Positions 1 to 13,658 of a stretch of 64,000 nt of DNA are shown piece by piece. This DNA is from Liolophura sinensis (Eukaryota; Mollusca; Polyplacophora; Chitonida; Chitonidae), in contig NC_088296.1 in the NCBI RefSeq assembly GCF_032854445.1, positions 20,389,853 through 20,453,852 of the forward strand. Direction: 5' to 3'. Positions within the stretch are counted from its first letter, which is position 1, and each line of letters starts with the position of its first letter. A program made the translations under genes and the position numbers. The notes under the pieces were generated by a model. It had not been told where the DNA came from, did not search any database, and saw only the letters and a list, made by a program, of their open reading frames with translations.

Positions 1-320
1 TCAACACGCAAGCAATAACAAGATTGACCCCATTTTGCATTTCGTAATGCACATGTACGTATTATTATGTACGTACGTATTATGTACGTATAATACGTAT
101 TGTATTTATGTGTTATTTGTGTGACTAAGCCCTGGTCATACATTATTAGCCTTGGTAACTGTTCCTCTCAATCTAGGCAGTCGTCAGTATTGCACTGAAA
201 AAAGGCTAGATAATGTCCTGTTAATTTATTTAACACTACCATACATGTAGACTGCACTGCATGTGTACTAGACAACCAAGACAGTGTGCGCATGTGCACT
301 TACGCTCAATGCCGTGCCCG

Positions 321-328
321 TGACGTCA
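321..328. promoter_or_regulatory. CRE-like palindrome upstream of gene 1
   Basis: A perfect TGACGTCA palindrome, the classical CREB/ATF site, sits in a locally CpG-richer stretch (about 300-370). It is about 175 bp before a candidate first-exon donor. A half-site-like GTGACGTAAG occurs near 576. The link to gene 1 is by position only. Confidence 0.35.
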
Positions 329-439
329 CACTGTGTACATGGATACGGGTGTCAGCGCGCACTTTGGCATCGTACAATCGGACAAATAGGCTTTTAACAA
401 TGTTAGCAAAGTAAACACGCAATTGTTTGGGGTAGAGCT

Positions 440-503
440 GCTAATGCAGTTTGAGTTTTACCATTCGGACGTGTTTCTTGCTGCATTTTCACCGTGTCAA
501 TTG
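440..503 (+). other. Candidate non-coding first exon of gene 1 (5' limit unknown)
   Basis: A strong donor (TTG|GTAAGTG, GT at 504-505) follows a stretch with no long ORF. The first coding exon begins after a good acceptor at 2499-2500 and has 26 nt of 5' UTR, so at least one upstream UTR exon is needed. This donor is the best one I see in the 2 kb upstream. No transcript evidence is available. Confidence 0.35.
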
Positions 504-1970
504 GTAAGTGAAGCTGTTTTTATTCTCTGCCGGTTTCGGTGACACCTTCGAAACCTCAACAACAACACAACGTAGTGACGTAAGTGTTGTGTTTAAATTA
601 GTACTGTCATGTTTTATTAAAGATTTTTCTTTAAGGGTTGGGAGAGGTGGTTGTTATATACGATTTTTAGTGATCTGACCGGGTGACCAAACGTTATATG
701 TTGCAAAATTAACAATATTTAGTAGGTACTGATGAAGTTTCGCTTCATATCATGTAGGCCCCTATCAGCGGGTTGATGCATTAATTCGAGACCATGGATA
801 TCCGGACACTTTATTCGTGTGAGGCAGCGGCAAGCAGACGACGAGGTGAAAGATAACATGGGAACATGTAGGGTACTGAAAAACAATGGATGATATTCAG
901 AGAAGTACAGCTGATAATAACCAGAAATTAGAGTATATAATACAACAGCGCAATGTACACAGCATATATAATTATATGCTGTGTATTATATTAACTCCCA
1001 AAAAACGGCAAATGCCTGGATGTCCACGGTCTCAAATAGTTTTGCATATATTGCCATGTTTGCAAAGTGGTTATAATCAATTTCTCTGACTATGAATAAA
1101 ATCTTGGGATAGTCCATCTAAATGAACTCCATGTGCTATTTTAAAATGCTGACATTCATTGTGAGTCCATCCTCACCTCTTTCCCTCTCGTGTCATCCGC
1201 ACTCACTGCACCTAGCAGCTTATTTCTATACGTCATTTTTCCACGGAATCTCGAATACTGTCCTGTACATTTATTCTCCTCACCGGTGAAACTAATTAAC
1301 TCCCGTGGGATCACATTGACAGTACCGAGGCAGTACTGATCGCCTCATCAAAGACAGCCCTTTTGTAAGAAATGTCAGGTGACCTACTTGTATGTTTAAA
1401 ATGTAACTGAGTTTTGTCATTGAAATCCCCAGAAAACTCTTTTATTTCTATTGCATTCTGTGAACACTGCTTCAGTTTCCTTAATCCAACACAGAAGGGC
1501 ATAAAAAAAAACTTGTTGTTTTAATACAGTTGAGTTCGCGTGGCATCTGCACACACCTCATTGAGATCGATCCATCGAGTCAGCGTTCGGAAATCTGTAC
1601 CTAGTTTTTTGAGAGGAGGAGGTGGCCTCATTGTTGTACAATAAATGTCAGAGTTTTAAAATTGCACACTGAGTCCATCTAGATGGATCCTTAGATCATC
1701 AGCTACATATTAGGAGAGATCTCAGGCTATCCAAATCTTTCTCAGTACTGTTTGTATTAAGGAGCTGTAAGGTCTCTTTATAGATTGATAATAGTATTGT
1801 TACTTAATTGAGGAAAAATTAATAAAATATGAATTCTAAAAACAGCCACGTTTAATAATAATGGTGATCATTTATTCAATTGATTTGCTCTCAGTTGTCA
1901 TTAGTTACAATTTATGAAATCATTTGGCCCAGGATCATGGAGCTGACACCTACATCAACATCATCAACAT
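504..1970. other. Probable intron 1 / upstream region of gene 1, no gene seen
   Basis: The sequence is AT-rich and mostly unique. Its longest ORFs are about 60 codons and do not look coding. I see no repeat array or RNA gene. It would be intron sequence if the donor at 504 is used. Confidence 0.4.
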
Positions 1971-1971
1971 T

Positions 1972-2101
1972 GATTTATTTATTATTTATTTGATTGGTGT
2001 TTTACGCGGTACTCAAGAATATTTCACTTATACGATATATATGGTGGAAGGAAATCGGGCAGTGCCCGGGGAAAACCCACGACCATCGGCAGGTTCTTCA
2101 A
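1972..2101 (-). mobile_element. SINE family A, 3' part
   Basis: The copy reads ATTT-rich tail, then TTGATTGGTGTTTTACGC, the AAGAATATTTCACTTATACG block and the GGAAAACCCACGACCATC block. It is truncated before the tRNA-like head, so it lies on the minus strand. Family A is a tRNA-derived SINE; the full-length reference here is the copy at 25528-25778. Confidence 0.75.
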
Positions 2102-2500
2102 CATTGAGATGATTCTTCTAATAAACCGAATCTGAAATAGACCTATAATACAAGGGTGTCACAGATTAAGCTAGTACAATGTTAAAATTCTTCCATTTGT
2201 GCTGTGAAAACTGAAGACAGTTTTGTGATCCTGGGGTTTGTGGGAACATGTCAATCTGGTATTCCTGCAGATAATGCTGTACTTGCTTTAAAAGTCCATG
2301 AACTGTCACTTTTGGTGCTGAGTATTACTTTTCTTCCCAGTACATGAAGGATATCATATTACAGTCAGTAGATTAAAAACAAACTTCTAAACATATATTT
2401 CTAAGATCAGTGGAATTCTCAGAACTGGGCAAAAATGAGTAACTTAGTTAGTTAGACGAAAATATTAGGTCAAATACAGGGATCAGCTTTTTTCTTCCAG

Positions 2501-2769
2501 TATTTTGGTAAGGGATTGTGGTCACCATGGGTTGTGCCTCCTCCGCTCCAGTTCACTCTCCGAACCGGCCTGTGGCCAATGTCCAACCCCAGCCCTACCA
2601 TCATCTCTACCACCAGCAGAAGGCAGACCCACCAGAACAGATCCACATAGTCCCACACCCTCAATATCAACATGCTCCTCCCCCTCCCCAGCAACAACAG
2701 CAAGCTCCTCCTCCCCAGCAACAACAGCAGCAGCAAGCTCCACCCCCTCCTAACAACCAGCAAAGTCAT
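2501..2769 (+). CDS. Gene 1 exon: start codon, lipid-anchor motif and Pro/Gln linker (residues 1-81)
   Basis: The acceptor is TTTTTTCTTCCAG (AG 2499-2500) and the donor is CAT|GTAAGT (GT 2770-2771), phase 0. Bases 2501-2526 are 5' UTR and coding begins at 2527. The exon encodes MGCASSAP and then a low-complexity stretch of alternating proline runs (APPPP, APPP, APPPP) and glutamine runs (five and seven Q). The CAG/CAA tract at about 2690-2757 could vary in length between individuals. Confidence 0.85.
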
Positions 2770-5700
2770 GTAAGTCAAGATTGAATAACTGTGCTCTGTA
2801 GTGTACAAAAAAGATTTATTTTGTGTTTTACATCAGTGTTGGTTCTGACTTTTGGAAAACCTTTATGGATTTTTTATACATATACGAGTAAAGCAAAATA
2901 ACACATGTAAGGTTTGTATTCAATTGTTGATGCTCTGCATGAATATTAATTAATATTAATTAACTACAAAACACATAATTTCAGGCCAGTTTTGAGTATA
3001 TTATAATACTTGATAAAGATACCTGTAAATACTCAAGTACATGTGTACTTCATGTATTGGCTTGAAGTTTTGCATTCATATGTCTCCAACTGGCAAGCTT
3101 TAAAATTATACATAACAGTGTGCTTTTCTAACTTTTATACCTAAAGCTACATGTATGCTCAAATCCAAGTCACTGTTTATCTACCCGAAGACCCTATCAA
3201 AGATGTGTCATGCTTACCTTAAACCGCTGTCTGCCTTGTTTATTGATGTACATGTCAGATCTTTGGCTTAAAACACCTGCAATACAACATTCTGATTTTA
3301 CATGTGAAGGTCCCACCTGGCGATAACAAACCAAAGTCCAGTGAAATCCTGAAAGAGGACATTGAGAAATATGTGGCTCTGGACAAAAAGATCCGTGAAG
3401 CTGAGGCAAGAAACGCAGTGAAGAAACTGAACGATCTGAAGAAAACTCTGGCGGATGTGGAAGCGACTGAGAAACAACTTCTGGAGCACTACAACAAGTG
3501 CCTGGCGGAAACGTAAGAGTCATTTATTGCGCAGAATTGAGATAAGGGTGTATGGGGGGATGCACAGTTTGGAAAACATTTTAAGGTAGCTCACTACAGT
3601 TTAAATCCATAATTTCTGTGCTGATTTTAATGCCTATGCAGTTTGCCTGGTTACTAGCAGTGAGATGATCAGTATGACTAAAACGATGTTATTTCCCACA
3701 TGGCACTTCTGTATACCATTATGCTGGTGTAAAGGTATTTTGCTCTCAAGTTAGCCCAGAAGTAGTTTGGTGATGCGGATTTCTTATTTGATTTCTTATT
3801 TTTATGAATTACCAATGTTACGAACCACAAATCTCTATGTATATCTTGACAACTATATCTAGACAACTATATTATTTCATATTACTCTAGCAGAGACAAC
3901 AGGTAATTGCTTATCTGAAGAAACAACACAAGCCTGTAGAAAACTAACTAGAGCACCCATTATGGGCAACGGTTAGAAACCATTTATACATGTAGTTCGT
4001 CTGTTAAAAGCCCCAGTACAATTTGTAATTGCCTATACATTGGATTGTGATAGTCTTACTAGAAGTTTATCTCCCTACTCAATCAATCAGTCAATCAGGT
4101 GAATGGGAAAGAGAGTCTTGTTTTTGTTTCAGGGCTAAAGAGAAGGCAGATGTGGACAATCTGAAGCAGCCTAACGTAAAATCTTTCTTCACAGACCCAG
4201 CGTTGTACGAGAGTAAGATGTCACAGGAGCAGGTGGGTGGGGCTAACAGCTGTCAGTATGCTTGTCAACAATGAGATTGCTTTCATTGAAGTTCTGAGCT
4301 TTAACTTATTTGTTTATTGTTTTCATTATTAATATTGCAACGTAGTTTACTGTGCATCTTACATGTACATTGTTGGAGAGTCTAATAAGTACATGTAAAT
4401 ATAAAAAAAAATGCTCCTATGTAGGCAACTGAGGTGATTCTGTGGAGAAATCAAGCTGTTCCCATGGTAGAAATTGAGCTGATCCCATGATGGAAATTAG
4501 GCTGATCCCATGATGGAAATTAAGCTGATCCCATGGTGGAAATTGAGCTGATCCCATGATGGAAATTAGGCTGATCCCATAATGGAAATTAGGCTGATCC
4601 CATGATGGAAATTGAGCTGATCCCATGATGGAAATTAGGCTGATCCCTTGGTGGAAATTGAACTGATCCCATGATGGAAATTAGGCTGATCCCATGATGG
4701 AAATTGAGCTGATCCCATGATGGAAATTAGGCTGATCCCATGGTGGAAATTGAGCTGATCTCTTGATGGAAATTGAGCCTATCCCATGATGGAAATTGAG
4801 CTGATCCCATGATGGAAATTAGGCTGATCCCATGGTGGAAATTGAGCTGATCTCTTGATGGAAATTAGGCTGATCCCATGATGAAAATTGAGTTGATCCC
4901 ATGATGGAAATTAGGCTGATCCCATGATGGAAATTGAGCTGATCCCATGATGGAAATTAGGCTGATCCCATGATGAAAATTGAGCTGATCCCATGATGGA
5001 AATTAAGCTGATCCCATGGTGGAAATTGAGCTGATCCCATGATGGAAATTGAGCTGATCTTATGATGGAAATTAGGCTGATCCCATGGTAGAAATTGAGC
5101 TGATCTCATGATGGAAATTGAGCTGATCCCATGGTGGAAATTAGGCTGATCTAATGATGAAAATTAGGCTGTTCCCATGGTAGAAATTAGGCTGATCTAA
5201 TGATGGAAATTAGGCTGATCTCATGATGGAAATTAAGCTGATTTTATGATGGAAATTGAGCTGATCCCATGATGGAAATTAGGCTGATCCCATGGTGGAA
5301 ATTGAGCTGATCCCATGATGGAAATTGAGCTGATCTTATGATGGAAATTAGGCTGATCCCATGGTAGAAATTGAGTTGATCCCATGATGGAAATTGAGCT
5401 GATCCCATGATGGAAATTGAGCTGATCCCATGATGGAAATTGAGCTGATCCCATGATGGAAATTAAGCTTATCCCAAGTTGATCTCATTTTGGCAAACGA
5501 ACTGTTTATTCTCTTTGAGCAGTTACTTTTTTATGGTTCATAAGGTGTTAGCTGTCATCAATGATTACCACATACATGTAAACTGTGTTTCCTTTCCTCA
5601 TCACACTTCATCACGTTCACCAGCTGTGGCCAATACAGTAGGATCAGATATCCTGCTTAAAGTAGTTCACTTATAATACCCTTTATTACTTTCACCTTAC

Positions 5701-8700
5701 GTTGGCCAGTTTTTCTTATTTTAATCAACAGTTTAACATCCTGATTTGTGCAGTCGACTAATGAAACCAAGTGATGTACAGGTCTAGAATTGTAAAATAA
5801 AATATCTCAATATCATGATATTCAGGAGGAGTACCTTGAGGCTCTGAACAAACAGGAAGTTGCCCAGAAAGAGTATGTAGGGGTAAAGGAACAGCGTGAA
5901 CAGCTGATGGCCGAGGTGACTACGCTACAGAAGGAGGCTGAGGCCATACACCAGCTCTATAAGGAGCAGGATGAGATGCTGTGTGAGTACAGGTCATGTG
6001 TGCTATGAGTTATTTCCCTTTGTAGTGAAAGATATCAAGTTGATTTACAATGTGCATATCCTTTGTAAAAATGCCCGTGTATTGTTTCAGTTGACCATGA
6101 CAAAGGAAGTGAAACGCTGAATTCTGTGTTCTATGTACAAGCTGGCTGTTTAAGCAACACAGCCTAAAACCAAAAATCTTCCACTACAGTATTCAATTTC
6201 CCCCCAAAATTCTTTTTCAATGGCAGTCTTAGAATGATGTCAGAGAGTGAAAACTATTCGATTTTGTGGGAAGCTCAACATAAAAGGTTTCTCAATCACA
6301 TTTTTATATTATCTTTAAGCTACATTTCCTGAAGTAGAAAACAGTTTGGTTTGTAAGTTGTTTTTTTTTTTTTGTTTTTTTGTTTTTTGTTTTTTTTTTG
6401 GATTGGGCAAAGAAGCACATTTTGCTCTTGTCAACAATACTTAGCTTGCAATACTGCCACAAATAGACATAGTCGACCTTAAGACATCTTGGAGCACACA
6501 CTGAAAGCATTTTTAGGCTTTGGCACATTTCACTTTGCCTTTCCATGCAGACAGATGCAGTTGGCTTTTCCATTTTGTATGCCTAGGCTTAAAAGGAAAT
6601 GCTGCATCAGGTATCCCAACAAAGGAGGAGTGTTTGGAAGGTGTACATTGTTTGTGGGAGGTGAGGGGCTAGGGTGGAAGGGAGGAGGGGCAATTTAAAA
6701 ACACATCCTGTGTCATCCCATTAACAGTTACCCTTTAAGGGATACAGAATCATCAGTGATAGGCTGGTGTGAGAAAAGTATTGCTCATTATTTTGGGCAT
6801 TACAAAGGCTGTAAGCTTTAACACTGGAAATCCTATCTCCGTTGTGAGCCAGTCAATGTAAGGTTTCTGTTCATTGCTTGTTGTGGAGCAAGTGAATGTT
6901 GGGAAAAAAAGGCAGATTATGGATTATCTCCCCTTGGGTGGGATATCTTTCTCTGAGTTGGAACTTTGCTTTGAAAAAGGAACTCCAAAAACAACGTGCA
7001 TAAGAAAAAGTAGAACATTAATATGACTTTCAAGCTGTTTTTTTTTTTCAACCCAGATAAATGTATTTAAAAGTGAATTCTAAAAAAATACTCCTGTTGC
7101 TCCCTTGTCATCTCGCAGCAAAATTCTTGATTTTGTCAATTTTTAGTTCTCTATTTCTTGTTTAAGTTTTACTTGTTCAGAAAGACTTTGGGGATCATTT
7201 ACAAGCATACTTTATCTGGGAAACATAAAAAAGGAACATGAATCATTCACTTGATGTTGCACTGGCAGAGTTTGCCAACTGAAAAATGTTTGACTTTAGA
7301 GTGTAATTAATAGTGTGTGCCAGTTCCTTTCTGTTTGATAGTTTAGCTCTTACATTCAGAGATCCACCCCAATAGCACAATTGGTAGAGTGTCTGATTTT
7401 GGGAGCGGTTGATCCAGGGTCAATCCTGGGTTGAGTCGCACCTACAACATTAAGAGAGGAAGTTGTAACTCCCACGCATGACGTTTGGCATGAAGGGGAT
7501 AGTGCAATGACTGGTTGACCTGTATCAGTATAATAGCTCGGGCCGGGCGGCTTACTTGCCTTCGGTAAGTCGTCTCATTGAAGCAGCAGTAGATAAAAGA
7601 GCGGTGGAAATCCGTCCTGCAACAAGGAGGCACATTACATACACACTAAGGATTCCTTCATCGTGATATAATTGTTAAGTATGACGTTAAACCCCATGCG
7701 CACACACACTCTTACAATCAGGATATGAATCGACATTGACTTCATGTGAAAGGTCTTACAATGTGATAACCTTCAACTGTTAACCTCATCAGAGTACAGT
7801 AACATGAAGCAATGGTCAGCTAAGGGACACCTTTATTTAATCACGCTAACAATTTCTGACATTATCTGTCTTGGTTTACTGAGTCAAACTCTTCAAAGCC
7901 CTAACCTTTGCTTCATAAATATGCATCATCCATGGTCCAATCAGATTCCACGTCAGTTATTGACACTGACAGGAGTTCAAAACAACATGGGACGTGGATG
8001 TAGTGAGAAGTAGGCGATGTATGGAATAAATTTAATTTTACACAAGACGTAAAAGTGCTCACACAGAAAATAAGGCTCATGGGTGGGGGCTTAAGGGAGG
8101 GTGGGGTTGTCGTTTTGAGGCAGAATTACTAGGCTTGATAGAAATTAGTGGTGCAACAACAACGTAGGCTTACCGGTATTGCCTGACAGCACAGTGACTT
8201 TCCACTGCCTGTTTGTTTCAGTAAAAGCACATTAATCAACGTTTATAGCACTGCTTATTGATGTTATACAATATTGTGTCAAGGAAGAGATCTGATTCGA
8301 ACGTACATGTATTTGCTTTGAAACAAGGAAATAGACACTTACAAAGGACGATGATTGATTGGCTGAAAATGCCCTGGCGGAAGTACGTCATCCGCATTGC
8401 CAATGGCTGTCGAAAGCGTAGGTTTTTAAGACTTTAATACGTACAGTAACGAAAGTTAATAACGAAGCCTATAGCAAGTAGCAAACTAGTTGACAGGAAG
8501 ATGGTTAAATGAATCAACCAGACATATTGTTCTAAATCTGAGGTGGATGGCATCTCCAAAGTTACTCAGTGGCTTATTTGGTCAGTACAAGCATGTCTCC
8601 AAAGTTACTCAGTGGCTTATTTGATCAGTACAAGCATGTCTTATTTTGACAATGTCCTTTTTTTTTGTTTTTAAGTTTTTTGTTGAAAAAAAAAAAATAT

Positions 8701-11700
8701 GGGTGTGTAAAAGTATTCGGATTTAATAAAAACTTTTGTCATAGGAAATCCAGTTTTCAACATGATCAACATCTATTGTTAATTTCCATTTAAGAACCAT
8801 ATTTTTTTTTAATTTTATTTTATTTTTTATAAATTTATTTTTATTTTATTTTATTTTCTTGCAGCTCAGTTTTTCAACGGGGAGTACGGTAGTGCTGAAG
8901 AGAACCGACTGGAGGCTGAACTAGACATGCTGCTTGATTGCAAGCAGCGGATTTTGGTCGCCAAGCAGAAGTGGCAGAACGGTCGCCTTCTTGTTCACCA
9001 CGCCTGTAACCAGATAGCTTTCGGCGTTCAGCGGTGGGGTTGGCTGCCAAGGATTAGCCCAGGGTGAGTCCTGTGGGATGTCATAGCCAGTAGAGCCAGC
9101 AATATCCACTCACTATAAAGAGGTGTCAGTTCAAACCCGGCCTTAGACTGGGAATTTGTGGATTTGGATTCCCTCACTCTCACTGCTTGTCGGAGTTGAC
9201 AATGCTTGTGTGGCATAAATTGAAGACCACTTGTCTTCCACCAGTATTAAGTGCATATCTGGTACAGTTCATCATTAACCAGCTGGTGGGGAAACTCAGA
9301 TTTCCTGTACACGTAAAATTAAACACGGGCAAATAAGTGAAAAATGCATGAAATAAGACAAAAACTCTGGTACTTATTTTCATTTATTTATTTATTTGAT
9401 TGGTTTTTTACACCGTACTCAAGAATATTTCACTTATAGGACAGCGGCCAGCATTATGGTGTATGGAAATCGGACAGAGCCCGGGGGAAACCCACAACCA
9501 TCCTCAGGTTGCTGGCAAACCTCCCCACGTTACTTACTTTTAGTTACCATGGCAACATAATGTCTGTACTACGAGATGGGCTGAGAGTTAAGACACATGT
9601 AATGCTTTAAATGCACATGGGAAAATGAGTTAAGATTATGTATGATTTGAAGTCTTGGGAAATCCAGTTCCTTGAAAGTAAAGGAAATATTAAGGGGATA
9701 TGTTAGCTCATACATATTTATTAGCTATTAGTATTTATTGAAAGATGGTTTCATAATTTTAAAACAACTTTGAAGTAAAAATTGGCTGATGTTTGCAGAA
9801 ACATGCAGCTGCGTTACCAGGTTGCCACGGAGGCCAGGAACAACTTCATTGCAGCATCACAAAACATCACTAATGCCCAGCGCTACCTGTACACCATCAA
9901 CTTCCCTTACCTGAAGGCTGACGAGGTGGACACCCTTAACAAGGCCACACGACACATCTATGTCGACATGCAGTCATCTGACCGCTACGCCCACGCTACA
10001 GAATGCTACACAATCACCCACCGCCGCTGTGCAGCGCTTCTGCAGTGGTTTGATCAGGTACTTGTTACAGTAGCTTGATTTAATGCCCGTTGCAGTAATT
10101 TGATCAATTACAAGTATATGTTGCAGTGATTTGAAGGTATGTGTTGCAATGGGTGTTTTCAAAGCAACGGTCTGCTTGGGAGGGCGGTAGACCCAGTGTC
10201 AATCCTTTGTGGGAGTCAAACCTAAGACCTTAAAAGAGGAAGTTGTAACTTTCTCACTTGTAGCATGAAGGGGATAGTGCAACGACTATTAGTATAATGG
10301 CTCGGGCGGGGTGACTTACTTGCCTCCGGTAAGTCATCTCAGTGAAGCAGCACTAGATAAAAGAGTGGTGTAAATCCGTCCTGCAACAAGGAGGCACACT
10401 ACATGCACTCTAAGGATTCCTTTGTCGTCATATGACTGAAAAATTGTTAAGTACGATGTTTAAACCCCAAGCACTCACTTGCTCACTTAAAGCATGGGTG
10501 GTAATGAGCAATCAACGCCACTCCTAGGACCATTTAGGTCTGGTCCTACATGATGTCTGTTGGAGATGACGTGCCCTCTGCCAATATAATGTATTTAATG
10601 AGTTTGTTTTGTGTGTGTGTGGTGTGAAAGGTGGGGGTGGGGGTGTGTGTGAAGGGTGGGGGTGGGGGGTGGGGTGTGGGTGGGGGTGGGGGTGTGTGAA
10701 GGGTGGGGGTGGGGAGTGGGGGTGGTTAATCTATGGGAATGTTCATCAAATACTTGCCAAGAGATGATGGTTTACTGCAGACCACTCCTCCATGGCGGAG
10801 TTTTCAGAGCCGTGAGGTTGCTGTGAGTTCAAGTCAAGCTTGTGCTGGCTTCCTCACTGGTCGTACATGGGAAGGTCGGACAGCAACCTGCGGATAGTTG
10901 TGAGTTTCCCCCAGCCTCTGCTTGGTTTGCTCCCACCATAATGCTGGCCAGAAACTGGTCAAAGGCCAGAAAAAACCTGATAAAAAACAGTTGAAATATG
11001 TAAGTAAATGACATATAGAATAGCACATCACTGATAATGTGTTACAGTGTTGCAAAAAACTCCTGCATGTTAAAAATTTCAATTTACTTTAACAGCCTGC
11101 ACTGTTTATTTTTTTATTTGATTGGTGTTTAACACTGTTTTCAAGAATATTTCACTTATGTGACGGCGGCCAGCATTATGGTGGAAGGCAACCGGGCAGA
11201 ACGTGAGGGAAACCCACAACCATCCGCAGGTTGATGGCAGACCTTCCCACAAAAGGCCTCCTGCACTCTTGTAAGAGACACAGTGTTGATTGTGTTTTAT
11301 CCAGGTCATAGACAAAACCATCCTGTCTGACTTGGAGAAAGCCAGCAAAGAAGCTGCTGAGAAGCAAAAAGCCCTTAGAGCAGAGCGTCTGCGCCTCCTA
11401 CAGGAGAAATATACAGAGTCCTCAGGGGAGACAATCAAAATCCCAGAACCAGAAGGTATGGCTTTACCCAAGGGCTTTTTTTGGTTTTTCGTATTTGTTT
11501 TCGCAGGTAAATTTTTAGCTTGAATAAAAGTCCCCAAGAAAAAAATGTTTTTGTATATTTTTAACTATATTTTGGAAGATTTCATGTCATATGAGATGAA
11601 AACATTATACAGCAATATTGCGGAATCCTTTTGGGCAGAAAAAAAAAACGTGAGATTTATTACACTGAAGGTGAGAACGGGATTTTCAATTAAATAATGT

Positions 11701-13592
11701 GAGAGTTGACCCCTATGCATGTTTGACCTTGCTTCTCCCCAGGTGACCTTCCCGTGATGGAAGATACTGCTGACACCAACCTCCTGATGTCACTGACAGA
11801 GGCAGATGCAGTCTCCATGTCTGGAGACTTACCTAAAGGTGATGGAGAGACAGAGGTAAGTGTTGGAAACTTCAAGTGCAGATGAGACTTAACACAGCTC
11901 CCACTTAAAATATCATGGATGTTGTAAAAATGTGTTATTAACCCTTGGCTCAGTTGTCTTTTTGAAAATTTGCTGGGCAACTGTAGATTTAATTTGTTTT
12001 TATAGAGCAATGTATGTTGTCCAGAATTGATGATGTACAGAATAATTTTGTTAATCTAAGGGCTTGAAGCAATATTTTTTGAATTCTTGAAAAAAATTTG
12101 TCCAGTAAAGTTTAACTTTAGAGTTTGTTCATTTTTCAAGCAAAGATATATTTTCAAAAGCTGTCCAGATTAATATTTTATGCTTTCCATATCTGCAGAC
12201 ATATTAATTGTATTATTTTCTCACAGTTTGACCATCATCACATTTCCGACACGGCTTAACCTCTTTTGTTACCCACCAAACACTCTGTTATTGTCCATGT
12301 TGCATTCTGACTTTTTTGCATTTCTTTTTCCTACCATCACACCTTAATTAATAGAAAACTGATGACAACCAAAACCAGGTGGGTATTTCATTGGTTGGAA
12401 CTTTTGTTTTAGATTATATGTACTCTTGTTTTATTTATCCCCTCGTGCATGATACTACCGGAAGTCAGATGAAATTTTCAGGATACCATGAAGATGTACA
12501 GTCATTTAAGATTTTTAATTTAAGATAAAATTAAGATTATAATTGTGTTCGGAGTGTGTCCGGAGTTATTTTCACAGACAAAAAGTCAAATTCAAAACAC
12601 TTTTTTTTTAGAAAAAATCTGTGAGAGGCTCTTCCAGGGCACAGATATTGCTTGATTTTACTGTCATTTAGTGTTTAGAAAATTCTTGTACATGCATGGT
12701 TTTTTTTCTGAAAAAGTGTGACCTTCTGTGTGATATTTCTCCTGTTACCTATGCCAAGGACAGGTGCATGTAATTGGTTTCTTTGTAATTTTCTCATTTT
12801 TAATGCTCTCTGCTTTCTTGTTTTTACCTTACCTGTTTATTATGTGTCTACATTACAAATCTGCATTGATTTTCAACTTGAAATCGCATACACAAGCACA
12901 TTTACATGCTGTCCTGATTATAGAGTAAGCATGTGGATAAACATGTCTGTATGTATTAAAGCATATAGACACATGTATATACAAAAGCATGTAGATATAT
13001 ACAAAAGCATGTAGACATATACAAAAGCATGTAGACATATACAAAACAATGTAGATATATACAGAAGTATGTGGGTATGTACAAAACAATGCAGATATAT
13101 ACAAAACCATGTGGATATATACAAAATCATGATATATCATAGATATATACAAAAGTATGTAGATATATACAAAACCATGTAGATACATACGAAACAATGT
13201 AACTATACACAAAACAATGTAAATATATACAAAGCCTTGCAGATATATACAGTACCATGTAGATATATACAAAACCATGTAGATATATACAAAACCATGT
13301 AGATATATACAAAACCGTGTAGATACATGTATGTATACAGGAAATCTTCAACCTTTTCTCTAAAGCAATTTTTACAGTGGAATTTATCCATAAAGTTTTA
13401 TGAAAATGGTGCCAATATATTATACTTTTTTTGGCCTCACTAAAGATGCAAGCATCTTAAAATGATACAAATTATTTGTCTACTAAACTGTTCTCAGAAT
13501 GTTTAAAAATCTTGGTATCAGATTTCATTGAAAATGTTGAAGAATTAGGTATTGAAAGCTGAGTGTAGAGATAGGTATTGAGTATGCACATC

Positions 13593-13658
<66 letters not shown>

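Noticed and set aside
7363-7440. True tRNA gene (also heads at 39826, 53025, 56386, 61187)
   Set aside because: Box A/B-like motifs are present, but the stems are not intact and the sequence continues into a SINE body and tail.
11106-11537. 143-codon minus-strand ORF
   Set aside because: It is antisense to a gene 1 exon and a SINE.
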